Assembly (NCBI GenBank): GCA_025057415.1
Contig: JANWXI010000004.1
Coordinates: forward strand, 1-59,196
Direction of reading: 5' to 3'
DNA length: 59,196 nt
Origin: Chitinophagales bacterium
GTDB lineage: Bacteria > Bacteroidota > Bacteroidia > Chitinophagales > LD1
The number at the start of each line of letters is the position of its first letter. Positions within the stretch are counted from its first letter, which is position 1. Under the pieces are notes generated by a model, which was given only the letters and a program-made list of their open reading frames with translations, searched no databases and had not been told where the DNA came from. The position numbers and the translations under genes were made by a program. Below, one piece after another: positions 8,836 through 18,125 of this stretch.

Positions 8836-10070
8836 AGCTCTCGCACCCTACCCGCTGTCTTCGTGCAGAGATAGAGTTGCCCGGCTCAAAAAGCGAGAGC
8901 AACCGTTGGTTGATATTAAACAGGTTGCTGGGCGGTAAACTTAATTTACAACGACTTTCTGCTGCCGATGACACTCAACGCTTGATGCGACTATTGCAAA
9001 GCGATGCTTTGATAGCCGATGTGGAAGATACAGGCACATCTATGCGATTTCTCACGGCCATGTATGCAGCGCTCAACACGCACAAAATCATTACCGGAAA
9101 TGCGCGTATGCGGGAGCGACCTGTTCGCCATCTGGTGGATGCGCTGTGCCGGCTCGGTTTTGATGTGCGTTACCGCGAAAAAGAGGGGTATCCCCCGGTA
9201 GAAATTATACCTATAGAAAATTTTAATAATATAAAAAGCGAAGTGGAGATTGCTGGTGATGTGAGCAGCCAGTTTATAAGCGCCCTGTTGCTTATAGCTC
9301 CTTTTTTACCAAGGGGTCTCAAGATTCATTTTACCACTTCTTTGCGCTCGCGACCTTACGTAGAGATGACTATATCCATATTGCGGCAATTAGGAGTGGA
9401 TGCTGCATTGACACACGATACTTGTTATGCGATGCCGTTGCAAAACATTGCCACCAGTCATATTTCTATCGGAGCCGACTGGAGCAGCGCATCGTATTGG
9501 TACAGCATGGTATTTTTGGCAGATGATGCTGAAATTTCGCTCCTCGGGCTTTGCGATGACTGGCGCCAGGGCGATCGTATCATAGTTGAATGGATGGAGC
9601 GATTTGGTTGCGAAACAACCTTTAGCCATGATGGCGTTACCCTGCGTAAAAGAAACGTACAATACCCGCGGATGATGAAATACAACTTTGCCGATAACCC
9701 CGACTTAGTGCAAACCTTTGCCGCGATGCTTGGAGCAAAGGGTGTAATCACTTCTTTTTCGGGTATTGATAATCTGCGCCTCAAAGAAACTGACCGCATC
9801 ACTGCTTTACAGCGCGAATTGCAAAAATTTAATCTGCAGTTTGAGTACGCATCTATGTTTGATTTTTATCAGCTGCGCGGTAACTATCAACCAGCCAACT
9901 TACCGGTAAAAACTTATGGCGACCACCGAATGGCTATGGCTTTTGCTCCGTTGGCTTTACTGCATCCCATAACGATTGAAAACCCTGCCGTGGTGAATAA
10001 ATCTTACCCCGCCTTTTGGACTCACCTCATAAGCGCAGGGTTTGAAGTAGTTGAGGCCGAAGAATGTTAA
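8823..10070 (+). CDS. aroA: 3-phosphoshikimate 1-carboxyvinyltransferase (EPSP synthase)
   Basis: A 415-residue EPSP synthase that adds the enolpyruvyl group of PEP to shikimate-3-phosphate. Family motifs: LPGSKSESNRWLIL (Lys, Ser and Arg of the substrate site), DTGTSMRFL in place of the commoner NAGTAMR, LRSRPYVEMT, LKETDRI and YGDHRMAMAFAPLAL. The DTGTS variant and the segment around NPDLVQTFAA are typical of divergent Bacteroidota forms. It overlaps aroB by 13 nt. The gene ends 18 nt before the convergent peroxidase gene. Confidence 0.95.
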   Translation: MQWIKLSHPTRCLRAEIELPGSKSESNRWLILNRLLGGKLNLQRLSAADDTQRLMRLLQSDALIADVEDTGTSMRFLTAMYAALNTHKIITGNARMRERPVRHLVDALCRLGFDVRYREKEGYPPVEIIPIENFNNIKSEVEIAGDVSSQFISALLLIAPFLPRGLKIHFTTSLRSRPYVEMTISILRQLGVDAALTHDTCYAMPLQNIATSHISIGADWSSASYWYSMVFLADDAEISLLGLCDDWRQGDRIIVEWMERFGCETTFSHDGVTLRKRNVQYPRMMKYNFADNPDLVQTFAAMLGAKGVITSFSGIDNLRLKETDRITALQRELQKFNLQFEYASMFDFYQLRGNYQPANLPVKTYGDHRMAMAFAPLALLHPITIENPAVVNKSYPAFWTHLISAGFEVVEAEEC

Positions 10071-10088
10071 ACGTCCGGTGCGAAGCGG

Positions 10089-10631
10089 CTATTGCATGAG
10101 CGCATTCTCAATGGCGCGTATCACCTCTTCATCGTTTACAGAAGTTCTTGGAGCAAAACTGCGAATGATACGACCATCTTTCCCAATTAAAAATTTCTGG
10201 AAGTTCCAGGTAACCGGAAAATCACCTACTCCATTTTCTTTCTGTTGAGTAAGATAACTGTACAAAGGAGCAATATCCTTACCTTTTACCGAAATTTTAG
10301 AAAACATCGGGAAAGTTACACCATACTCGCGCGTACAAAATTGTTTAATGCTTTCATCAGTGCCTGGTTCCTGACCCATAAAATTATTGGCAGGGAAGCC
10401 GAGTACTACCAGCCCGCGTTGTTGGTACTTTCGGTAAAGCGCTTCGAGCTCTTTGTATTGCGGTGTAAGACCGCAGTAACTTGCAACATTAACAATCAAC
10501 AACACTTTGCCTCTGTACTCGCCAAGCGAAACTGTTTTGCCATCAATGTTCTTTACGGTAAAATCATATACTGATTTTCCGTTGGGAATTACTGTCATAG
10601 TCAGAAGGATGAAAGTGAGAAATAGTTTCAT
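10089..10631 (-). CDS. Glutathione peroxidase family protein (cysteine type), exported
   Basis: A 180-residue thiol peroxidase of the GPx/BsaA family, which reduces hydroperoxides, in bacteria usually with thioredoxin. The peroxidatic cysteine is C53 in NVASYCGLTPQY, where eukaryotic forms have selenocysteine. The partner residues lie in GFPANNFMGQEPG (Gln) and TWNFQKFL (Trp and Asn). Residues 1-20 (MKLFLTFILLTMTVIPNGKS) look like a signal peptide, so it probably acts in the periplasm. SYC in place of the common SKC or SEC is a small deviation. It is followed upstream on the same strand by the CDGSH protein and the subtilase, so the three could share a transcript. Confidence 0.92.
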   Translation of the reverse strand: MKLFLTFILLTMTVIPNGKSVYDFTVKNIDGKTVSLGEYRGKVLLIVNVASYCGLTPQYKELEALYRKYQQRGLVVLGFPANNFMGQEPGTDESIKQFCTREYGVTFPMFSKISVKGKDIAPLYSYLTQQKENGVGDFPVTWNFQKFLIGKDGRIIRSFAPRTSVNDEEVIRAIENALMQ

Positions 10632-10676
10632 CTTACTTTTTACAGGTTAACAAATCTGCGTTCAAATAGTTTTGCA

Positions 10677-10883
10677 TCACTGTGCGAGCGCTTTATGTGA
10701 GCCGTCACAAAATGGCAATTTTTGGCTCATACCGCATCGGCACAATGAGACCTTCTCGCGCTTTTCGAGTTTGGTGCCGTCCTCAAGCGTTACCTCAAAA
10801 TTGCCGGTAATGGATACAGGACCCTTGGGTTTTAATACGATAAACGCTTTGTCATTCGGTTTTTCTTCGTTGAAAGTTTCCAT
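10677..10883 (-). CDS. CDGSH iron-sulfur domain protein
   Basis: A 68-residue protein with one CDGSH motif. Ligands for the 2Fe-2S cluster are C48, C50, C59 and H63 in CRCGMSQKLPFCDGSH, the mitoNEET-type 3-Cys/1-His set. The N-terminal half forms the short beta strands of this fold (FIVLKPKGPVSITGNFEV). Bacterial homologues are redox-active, with roles that are mostly undefined. It starts 4 nt after the subtilase stop codon, so it is co-transcribed with it. Confidence 0.93.
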   Translation of the reverse strand: METFNEEKPNDKAFIVLKPKGPVSITGNFEVTLEDGTKLEKREKVSLCRCGMSQKLPFCDGSHKALAQ

Positions 10884-10887
10884 GGCT

Positions 10888-12573
10888 CTACTTGGTTTTT
10901 AAAAGTCGAAAAATTCTGCCCGGTGTGTGTTCCCATCGCATCAGGTATTCTCCGGGGGGCAGTCCGTCCAGCGCCTCCAAAGATAAAATTTCAAATGTAT
11001 TGTGGCGAATGTATACCCGGTCGCTGAGAAGTTTACGCCCGTAAAGGTCAAATACTTCATAGCCGTGCCAACGGCTGCCTGTACCTGTTATAGCTGCCCG
11101 CAAGTTATCGGTAAATGGGTTAGGAAAAATGATGATGTCATCCGAATGATTGTATAAATGCCTGAGAGTATCGTTCAGGAGCATGAGGTAAGCAGCGTAA
11201 AAATCTGGAATGCCGTATCCGTATTCATTGTCAGGAAAATGGTACCGGTCGCAACTCCTGTAAACAGCATCCAGAATTTGACCGCTTGTTTTGTCGGGAA
11301 ATGCGCTCCACAACGCAGCAATACTGCCGGCTATGGCAGGGCATGAGAATGATGTGCCATTGGTTATGCCTACATCTCCGTGAATCGTGATGCAATAGTT
11401 TCCCTTACCTTGTGCACATACGTTGGGTTTAATGGCTCCGCCGTAGGCGGGTCCTCTTCCGCTGAAGTTTGCTATTACTTCAAATGAGTCAACAGCGCCT
11501 ACGGCAACGATTTTTTCACCGTCTGCGGCTGCCGATATGTAATACCAGGGTTTGTTGCCCTCATTGCCGGCGCTGTTACATACAATAATTCCTTTGCTGG
11601 CTGCTATGTTGCCGGCGCGGGTAATTACGGTTGTGTTACCGTCCAAATCGGCATAAGTGTGGTTTCCTAAATCATCATCAAAGGTGGTGTAACCCAGCGA
11701 GGTAGAAAAAATTTGTGCCCCTGCGCTGTCGGCCCATTCGGCTGCGGCAGCCCAGTTGTACTCCTCCATAAGCCACTCGGCATTGTCATCTTCGCTTACC
11801 AGTAAATAATACGAGGCATGAGGGGCTGTGCCCACATAGTATCCGGGCCAGTTTGCGCCCGCACAACTCAATACATTGGTGCCGTGGTTGCTGTCATCAT
11901 ATACATCGCTCTCATCATCTACAAAATCGTACGTACCTAAAATATTGGGTCGCATGGAGTCAAAAGCAGCAATGTTGGGTAGGTTGTAGTAACCGTTGTC
12001 CATAAATGCCATAACAATTCCCTTGCCGCTGTATCCCAACTGGTGGAGTAAATCGGTATTGAGCATGCTGACCTGGCGATATGAAAATCCGTAAGGGTTA
12101 GGATGAACATATTGCTGGTTTACTCTTGTTACCGACTCTGACTTATCAGCAGCGTTTTTGGCAAATGGATAGCGGTGAATGGTGTCTGCATCGGCTACAA
12201 ACGGAAACTGAAGCAGCGAATCAATTACCTGCTGGCCGTCAAGACGCACTACAGCCATGTTAAACCATCTAAGACAATGCTTGATTTGGCTCACATGCGG
12301 AGCTATGGCTTGGATGTAAGCCGGGCTAACGGGTAGGTCGGTACTATCAATCGGGATGTTTTCTTTAATCCTGCGTTCAATAGCCGCCTGTGAAAGGTAC
12401 TGCTGCGGTGCATCTATTGTGTAAGGCGAGTTTTTCTTATCGGTAAACTTCACCCAAAAGTATGTTTGGGCGGTGGAAAATTGCCCGCAGTATATAAATG
12501 GAAACAAGCAAAAAATGCGGATTATGTGTTGCACGATGTAATAATAATGCAGTACAACTGTATTTATTAACAT
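10888..12573 (-). CDS. Secreted S8 family serine peptidase with T9SS sorting domain
   Basis: A 561-residue subtilase. The triad is D192 (AFMDNGY), H230 (SNHGTNV) and S408 (NGTSFSCPA); the oxyanion asparagine is N337 (NSAGNEGN). Residues 1-36 carry a hydrophobic export signal, somewhat long at its N-terminus. A propeptide-like region spans about 40-165. The last 80 residues begin IIFPNPFTDNL and end GEYLMRWEHTPGRIFRLLKTK, the type A T9SS sorting domain, so the enzyme should cross the outer membrane and be anchored or released. The CDGSH gene follows 4 nt downstream. Substrate unknown. Confidence 0.93.
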   Translation of the reverse strand: MLINTVVLHYYYIVQHIIRIFCLFPFIYCGQFSTAQTYFWVKFTDKKNSPYTIDAPQQYLSQAAIERRIKENIPIDSTDLPVSPAYIQAIAPHVSQIKHCLRWFNMAVVRLDGQQVIDSLLQFPFVADADTIHRYPFAKNAADKSESVTRVNQQYVHPNPYGFSYRQVSMLNTDLLHQLGYSGKGIVMAFMDNGYYNLPNIAAFDSMRPNILGTYDFVDDESDVYDDSNHGTNVLSCAGANWPGYYVGTAPHASYYLLVSEDDNAEWLMEEYNWAAAAEWADSAGAQIFSTSLGYTTFDDDLGNHTYADLDGNTTVITRAGNIAASKGIIVCNSAGNEGNKPWYYISAAADGEKIVAVGAVDSFEVIANFSGRGPAYGGAIKPNVCAQGKGNYCITIHGDVGITNGTSFSCPAIAGSIAALWSAFPDKTSGQILDAVYRSCDRYHFPDNEYGYGIPDFYAAYLMLLNDTLRHLYNHSDDIIIFPNPFTDNLRAAITGTGSRWHGYEVFDLYGRKLLSDRVYIRHNTFEILSLEALDGLPPGEYLMRWEHTPGRIFRLLKTK

Positions 12574-13045
12574 GTTTGCAGATTATTTGTGCGTTTAATC
12601 GGTATGATATGCTTAATATTTAACAATCATTGCCCATAGCCAGATTATATGAAAGAGAAATTGTATATTACGCATTTAAAGGCAACACATTCTGGCGAAA
12701 TCTATTCCTGAGGGTACAAAAGGGATTTTGTATCAGATGTATGTTCGCGGAGTTTATTTTCCTTCCTTTGAAGCAGCCGCTCAGTTACCCCGGTTAAATT
12801 TGCACTCCTGATGTATCCTGATTATCTGGAAAGAGTTTATGTGATAAGAGAGCATTGAAGTATCAGGACAGTAGTTAACGGTTAAGAGCTTATTGTGAAG
12901 TAGTCGTATCTGGGGGTTTTGTTGAATTTGTGTGATGTACCGCGAATGCGCGCCTGCGCCTGCGGCGCAGGCGCGCAGAAGAGTAGAATTGTGACAAGAG
13001 ACAGTATTGGTCAAATGACCTTACGCCCTTCTGCTCCTCTTCAAT
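12574..13045. other. Intergenic region between subtilase and repeat C
   Basis: No gene is supported in this 470-nt stretch; ORFs here have no recognisable content. The one clear structure is a perfect 14-bp GC hairpin at 12947-12977, listed separately. The subtilase promoter should lie near 12580-12640, but I could not place a consensus. Confidence 0.5.
12947..12977. repeat. Perfect 14-bp GC hairpin with 3-nt loop
   Basis: TGCGCGCCTGCGCC, loop TGC, GGCGCAGGCGCGCA. There is no T-run on either side on either strand, so it is not a standard terminator. It lies about 70 nt before repeat copy C. A similar isolated hairpin occurs at 51666-51690, before copy G. Confidence 0.8.
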
Positions 13046-13208
13046 CGGGTGAGGGATGCGTAGGGCGCGAGCGCAGCGAAGCGGCCGCGCCCGCACCATT
13101 GAAAAGACAAGCAATGCGCGGGCGCGGCGGGAGCGAAAGCGTACCCCGTAGCCAGCCCGACCCCGCTGCTGCGCGTAGCTCTGCGGAGCGCAGCAGCGGG
13201 GGCACCCC
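13046..13208 (+). repeat. Structured intergenic repeat, copy C
   Basis: Forward copy, CGGGTGAGGGATGCG to GGGGGCACCCC. The inner loop stem is ATTG/CAAT where copy A has GTTG/CAAC, a compensatory change. It lies between divergent genes, with the GGGGCACCCC end 164 nt before the carboxylase start codon. Confidence 0.9.
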
Positions 13209-13371
13209 ATCATAATAATGATTTAAATTTTTATAGTCGTTTAGTTATGTTATTTTATCGGAGTGTATTTTGCGTAAGCGATATAACCCGATTAATGGCG
13301 TACATGGAATTCTTTCGGGGTGTTTATGCGCAAGTTTCAATCCTTCTATTTTAGCGCGCAATCGTAGAACT

Positions 13372-15042
13372 ATGGGAAATACAGATTTGCAATTCAACAA
13401 AAACGAGGATGCCATGCGGCTTGCTTTGAGTGAGTTGCGCAAAGTGAGCGAGCAGGTGCGTTTAGGCGGAGGAAAGGCAGCCATAGAAAAGCACAAGGAA
13501 AAAGGCAAACTAACCGCCCGGGAGCGACTTGAATTACTTTTTGATAAAAACCGGCCGGTTATGGAAATCGGGGAGCTTGCCGGGTATGGCATGTACGAAG
13601 AGTATGGCGGCTGTCCCTCGGGGGGTGTAGTGGTGCAGCTCGGCTACGTCAACAAGCGGCTGTGTGTTGCTGTTGCCAATGACGCCACTGTAAAAGCCGG
13701 CGCATGGTTCCCAATTACGGGCAAAAAGAATTTGCGCGCGCAGGAAATAGCCATGGAGAATCGCCTACCCATCATATATCTGGTTGACAGCGCAGGCGTA
13801 TTCCTTCCCATGCAGGACGAAATATTCCCCGATAAAGAGAATTTCGGGAGGATTTTTTACAACAACTCTCTGATGAGCGCTATGGGCATACCGCAGATTG
13901 CCGCCATTATGGGGAGTTGTGTTGCCGGAGGTGCATACCTTCCTATATTAAGTGACGAAGCCCTTATTGTTGAGAAGACAGGGTCGGTTTTCCTTGCGGG
14001 TAGTTACCTCGTAAAATCGGCAATAGGTGAGGTGATTGATAACGAACTGCTGGGTGGCGCATCTACACACTGTGAAATAAGCGGTGTGACCGATTATAAA
14101 ATGAAGAATGACGAAGAATGTATTAAAACTATTCGTAATATTATAGATAAACTCGGCAAACCCGACATGGCGGGTTTTGACCGGGCTGAGCCGCGTCCGC
14201 CCGCCCGCCCTTCCACAGACATTTATGGTATTTTACCCGAGAATGTGACCGGTCAGTACAATATGCACGAGTTGATACGTTGCATTGTGGATGAGGGAGA
14301 TGTGGTGGAGTATAAGGCAGGGTACGGCAAATCAATAATTTGTTGTTACGCCCGGATTGATGGTTGGGCTGTGGGAATTGTTGCCAATCAGCGCGAAGTA
14401 GTGAAGGCAAAGAAACCCAAAGTGAGCGGTGAGCCCGGCAGTTTTACCACCGAAATGCAATTTGGCGGAGTTATTTACAGCGACAGTGCCGACAAAGCAG
14501 CGCGTTTTATTATGAATTGCAACCAGAAAAAGATACCTCTCGTGTTTTTGCAGGACGTAACGGGCTTTATGGTGGGCAGCCGAAGCGAGCACGGCGGCAT
14601 CATTAAAGACGGAGCCAAAATGGTGAATGTGGTATCAAACAGCGTAGTGCCAAAGTTTACCATCATTGTAGGGAACAGTTTTGGGGCAGGTAACTACGCC
14701 ATGTGCGGCAAGGCATACGGTCCCCGGTTTATCTTCTCGTATCCCACTTCGCGCATTGCGGTGATGGGAGGGGAGCAGGCAGCTAAAACGCTTCTCCAGA
14801 TTCAGGTTAGCGCCATGAAAGCAAAAGGGAAAAACGTAAGCCCCGAGGAAGAAGCAGCGCTTCTCAAAAAAATTACGGAAAAATACAACAGTACCATGGA
14901 CCCCAAATACGCAGCCGCCCGCTTGTGGGTGGATGGCATCATTGACCCGGCGGACACCCGAAAATACATCTCTATGGGAATTGAGGCAGCCAACCATGCC
15001 CCTATCACCCGCCCTTTTCAGGTGGGGGTAATCCAAACATAA
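13372..15042 (+). CDS. Acyl-CoA carboxylase, carboxyltransferase (beta) subunit
   Basis: A biotin-dependent carboxyltransferase subunit, closest in look to methylcrotonyl-CoA carboxylase beta. It moves the carboxyl group from biotin to an acyl-CoA. The segments MGSCVAGGAYLPILSDEALIV, KTGSVFLAGSYLVKSAIGE and GGASTHCEISGVTDY match that subgroup; the C-terminal half has NSFGAGNYAMCGKAYGPRFIFSYP. I start at the ATG at 13372 (MGNTDLQFNKNE, 556 residues); the ORF track extends to a TTG at 13270. No biotin carboxylase subunit is in the window, so the partner is encoded elsewhere. Leucine breakdown is the likely pathway; propionyl-CoA carboxylase is the alternative. Confidence 0.9.
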   Translation: MGNTDLQFNKNEDAMRLALSELRKVSEQVRLGGGKAAIEKHKEKGKLTARERLELLFDKNRPVMEIGELAGYGMYEEYGGCPSGGVVVQLGYVNKRLCVAVANDATVKAGAWFPITGKKNLRAQEIAMENRLPIIYLVDSAGVFLPMQDEIFPDKENFGRIFYNNSLMSAMGIPQIAAIMGSCVAGGAYLPILSDEALIVEKTGSVFLAGSYLVKSAIGEVIDNELLGGASTHCEISGVTDYKMKNDEECIKTIRNIIDKLGKPDMAGFDRAEPRPPARPSTDIYGILPENVTGQYNMHELIRCIVDEGDVVEYKAGYGKSIICCYARIDGWAVGIVANQREVVKAKKPKVSGEPGSFTTEMQFGGVIYSDSADKAARFIMNCNQKKIPLVFLQDVTGFMVGSRSEHGGIIKDGAKMVNVVSNSVVPKFTIIVGNSFGAGNYAMCGKAYGPRFIFSYPTSRIAVMGGEQAAKTLLQIQVSAMKAKGKNVSPEEEAALLKKITEKYNSTMDPKYAAARLWVDGIIDPADTRKYISMGIEAANHAPITRPFQVGVIQT

Positions 15043-15403
15043 CCACCCCACCGGGTGTTACGGCTGCGCATGATTAGTTTATTGCTGCGGTTTGTTTTTG
15101 CATTTTCACCTCTATACATACAAATTGTCGGATTAGTTGTTAGGTCACACTAGATAAATTATGCACATTTCTGAGAGCTGACGCGGATACTGTACACCGT
15201 TTTGGCATTCACTTATTTGAATGTAAATTTTGCCTGTTTATCAATCTGATTTTACCGTTTGTGGATAAAAAGCCGTGAAACGTGTATGGAACGTGAAGAA
15301 TTTTTTGCGGTAAAAATCTTGTAACAATTACTCAATAATCCACATTTGCAGCCCGCTGCAGATGTTGTGAATTAGTATCTTTAGTACAATAAAACGTGAA
15401 ACG
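15043..15403. other. Intergenic region before dnaB
   Basis: About 360 nt without a supported gene. It probably holds the dnaB promoter: TATCTTTA at 15376-15383 is one base from TAnnTTTG, but the nearest TTTG (15345-15348) is 27 nt upstream, too far for the usual spacing. No terminator for the carboxylase is visible. Confidence 0.4.
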
Positions 15404-16996
15404 ATGACAGACCCCACCAATATCATAAAAAAAATACCGCGCAAGCCCACCTTGTCTGACTCACCGCTCGGTGAAATCGGCAAGTTACCTCCCCAGGCGC
15501 GCGAACTTGAGGAGGCCGTGCTGGGTGCGGTGATGATTGAGGAAAACGCCATTACCTCGGTAATTGAGATTATTAAGAGCGATGATGTGTTCTATGTAGA
15601 TGCACATCAGCGGATATGGCGCGCCATCCGCAACCTATACAGCAATCGGGCACCAATTGATTTGCTCACCGTAACCGAGCAACTCAAAAAAAACGGTGAC
15701 CTCGATCATGTGGGCGGCCCCTTTTACGTTGCGCAACTCACCAACAAGGTCGGCTCGGCAGCCAATGCCGAGTACCATGCTCACATCCTTGCTGAAAAAT
15801 ACGTACAGCGGCAACTCATCAGCGTATCTACCGAAATTATCCGCGATGCATATGAGGATACCACGGATGTATTTGAGTTGTTAGATAAGGCAGAGCGAAA
15901 CCTCTACAACATATCTGAGAACAATATCAAGCGGCAATCGCTCGATATCTCAACCATTCTGATGAACGAGCTGAAAGAGCTCGATATTCGCATGAAAAAC
16001 AGCCAAAACCACCTCAATGGTGTACCTTCGGGTTTTATTGAGCTGGATAAAATTACCGGTGGCTGGCAAAAATCAGATCTTATCATTCTGGCGGCTCGTC
16101 CTGGCATGGGTAAAACGGCTTTCACCCTGGCGTTGGCGCGCAACGCTGCAGTGGATCATAAAAAGCCCGTTGCGCTTTTTTCGCTCGAAATGAGTAACGC
16201 TCAGCTGGTGCAACGCCTTATATCCATGGAAACACACATCAGGGCCGATAAAATACGCAGGGGAACGTTAGAAAATTATGAGTACGATGTACTTACTTCC
16301 AAAATTGACTCACTCAAAAACGCACCCGTTTTTATTGATGACACGCCCGCTATCAACATTTTTGAGTTGCGTAACAAGTGCCGGCGCCTGAAGCAACAGT
16401 ACGATATTGAGCTGGTCATTATCGACTACCTGCAACTGATGAGTGGTCATTCCGATAACAAATCAGGTAACCGGGAACAGGAAATCAGCCAGATATCGCG
16501 CTCGCTGAAAGGAATGGCCAAAGAGTTGAACACTCCGGTTATCGCACTCTCACAACTTTCGCGCGCTGTGGAAACCCGTGGCGGGGATAAACGCCCCATT
16601 CTCAGCGACCTTCGCGAGTCAGGCGCTATTGAACAGGATGCCGATATTGTAATCTTCCTTTACCGCCCCGAATACTACAAAATCGATACTGACGAAGAGG
16701 GAAGACCAACCCAGGGAATTGCAGAAGTAATAGTGGCAAAACATCGCAACGGACCGCTTGGCACTATCCGGGTACGTTATGAAAGCGACTATGCCAAATT
16801 TGAAAATCTCCACGAACTGGCATCCCGCGATGAGTACTTTGAAATGTTGGAAGGCAACAACCGCATCCGCTACAAAAGATTCCAGTCAAAGATTAACGAA
16901 GATACTAATGAGGATGACAGTACGGGATTCGAGCGCAAGCACCCGCCTGACGACTTCGTACCTCCACCCAACGAGCCACCCTTTGACAAGTACTGA
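15404..16996 (+). CDS. dnaB: Replicative DNA helicase DnaB
   Basis: A 530-residue hexameric helicase that unwinds DNA ahead of the replisome. The N-terminal DnaG-interacting domain spans about residues 25-135 (PPQARELEEAVLGAVMIEENA). The RecA-type domain follows, with Walker A ARPGMGKTAFTLALARNAA and Walker B VIIDYLQLMSG. The arginine-finger region SQLSRAVETRGGDKRPILSDLRESGAIEQDAD is intact. A 40-residue acidic, proline-rich tail ends PPNEPPFDKY. No intein interrupts the Walker A site, a common intein location. Confidence 0.97.
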   Translation: MTDPTNIIKKIPRKPTLSDSPLGEIGKLPPQARELEEAVLGAVMIEENAITSVIEIIKSDDVFYVDAHQRIWRAIRNLYSNRAPIDLLTVTEQLKKNGDLDHVGGPFYVAQLTNKVGSAANAEYHAHILAEKYVQRQLISVSTEIIRDAYEDTTDVFELLDKAERNLYNISENNIKRQSLDISTILMNELKELDIRMKNSQNHLNGVPSGFIELDKITGGWQKSDLIILAARPGMGKTAFTLALARNAAVDHKKPVALFSLEMSNAQLVQRLISMETHIRADKIRRGTLENYEYDVLTSKIDSLKNAPVFIDDTPAINIFELRNKCRRLKQQYDIELVIIDYLQLMSGHSDNKSGNREQEISQISRSLKGMAKELNTPVIALSQLSRAVETRGGDKRPILSDLRESGAIEQDADIVIFLYRPEYYKIDTDEEGRPTQGIAEVIVAKHRNGPLGTIRVRYESDYAKFENLHELASRDEYFEMLEGNNRIRYKRFQSKINEDTNEDDSTGFERKHPPDDFVPPPNEPPFDKY

Positions 16997-17048
16997 GCCG
17001 AATGTTTCTGTAGGTTTGGGAAATACCGGTTATTTTTTTGAATAAATC

Positions 17049-17966
17049 TTACTGCTGGATGCGGGGTATTAGTCCGCGAAGGCCCATGTCCACCACTTGC
17101 TCGCCTTTGAGCGGTTCCCACCAGCCATTGGGGTTTTTGTCTTGCCATTCAAAACTTTTGTTGATAGAGAGCGATACTTCCACCACAATATCTTTGGTTT
17201 CGTTACCGGTAATAGTCAGAGGGCTGTTTTCAAAAGCGCCTGTTACCACACAACTACCCGGCGGAATGGGCGAGGTAGCAAATATTGGATTGGGTACAGT
17301 GGTAACCGGCGCTGAGCCGGTGTCGGCAATCGTCATGCTGTAAACTGTGGTTTCAAACCCCCAAAAGCCCTGCTTTTTGTTCCCGTTAACTGTGATATTT
17401 TTTGTATTGATGTTGAAATTAGTAATGTAAGTGTTAAAGCCAACAAAGGAAGCAATGGTGGCATCAAAAAACTGATTTATGGGGAAACCGGCTATTGTAG
17501 TATCAATCCGCAATTTTACGTTGTAATTTTGATAGGCGAGCGAAACGCGCAGCCACTCGTAAGTGCCGGGGGGTACATCCTTGATGGGTATCTCAAAAAA
17601 TGTTTCACCGCTTTTGCGTATTACGGCTTTGGAATGATCAATGGCATTAGCGCCGCCGGTAGTGGTTTCTGCCTGATGGTACAAAATAGCCCCCTGCCCT
17701 ATTTGCGTAAACATGGTGGGCGCCATTTCAATATAATGAGCGCTTATACCGTTAAATATAGGTGATTGTCCCGCGTTACCGGCGGGAATGGAAGCAGGTT
17801 GCCCGAAATTATTAAGCCGCACTTGTGTAGAGTCAAGTTTAAATTTAAAAATAAGTTTCGCTTCAGCCGGCTTTTCTTTTTTGCATCCAAAATGCGCAGC
17901 GCTGAAAATGGATACAGTGAGCAGGATGAAAAGTGAATTGCGATAAAGTTTGGTAGAGTGAATCAT
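17049..17966 (-). CDS. Hypothetical lipoprotein
   Basis: A 305-residue protein. The hydrophobic N-terminus ends SIFSAAHFGC followed by KKEKPAE, a lipobox-like cysteine at residue 28; the HFGC sequence departs from the strict LxGC box. The rest is beta-rich with no recognised enzyme motif. A conserved-looking C-terminal stretch, ENSPLTITGNETKDIVVEVSLSINKSFEW, followed by EPLKGEQVVDMGLRGLIP, resembles a lipoprotein family I have seen in Bacteroidota, always without known function. It is monocistronic, convergent with dnaB and divergent from the RRM gene. Likely exported to the periplasm or outer membrane. Confidence 0.75.
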   Translation of the reverse strand: MIHSTKLYRNSLFILLTVSIFSAAHFGCKKEKPAEAKLIFKFKLDSTQVRLNNFGQPASIPAGNAGQSPIFNGISAHYIEMAPTMFTQIGQGAILYHQAETTTGGANAIDHSKAVIRKSGETFFEIPIKDVPPGTYEWLRVSLAYQNYNVKLRIDTTIAGFPINQFFDATIASFVGFNTYITNFNINTKNITVNGNKKQGFWGFETTVYSMTIADTGSAPVTTVPNPIFATSPIPPGSCVVTGAFENSPLTITGNETKDIVVEVSLSINKSFEWQDKNPNGWWEPLKGEQVVDMGLRGLIPRIQQ

Positions 17967-18040
17967 GATATTGTGGAAGTGTTGCCGGCAAATGTAACCT
18001 AAATTGAGTGATTACTCGTAAGCGGTACAGCATAGAGGAT

Positions 18041-18072
18041 TTTGCATCACTAATATTTTTTTATTACCTTTG
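18041..18072 (+). promoter_or_regulatory. Bacteroidota-type promoter of the RRM gene
   Basis: TTTG at 18041-18044, a 20-nt spacer, then TACCTTTG at 18065-18072, a full match to TTTG...TAnnTTTG. The predicted transcript starts near 18079 and opens directly with a hairpin (18076-18093). Confidence 0.85.
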
Positions 18073-18075
18073 CAG

Positions 18076-18093
18076 CGCCACTCGCGAGGGTGG
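18076..18093 (+). promoter_or_regulatory. 5'-UTR hairpin of the RRM gene
   Basis: GCCACTC pairs with GAGG-type GGGTGGC (7 pairs including one G-T) around a GCGA tetraloop of the GNRA class. It is followed by CATTTATTTTTTT. Placed at the very 5' end of the predicted mRNA, it could stabilise the transcript or act as an early attenuator or cold-sensitive element. Confidence 0.55.
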
Positions 18094-18125
18094 CATTTAT
18101 TTTTTTAACTTAATTATTTTTAGTA

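Noticed and set aside
15345-15383. dnaB promoter
   Set aside because: The TATCTTTA box is near consensus but the only TTTG is 27 nt upstream; spacing does not fit, so no call was made.
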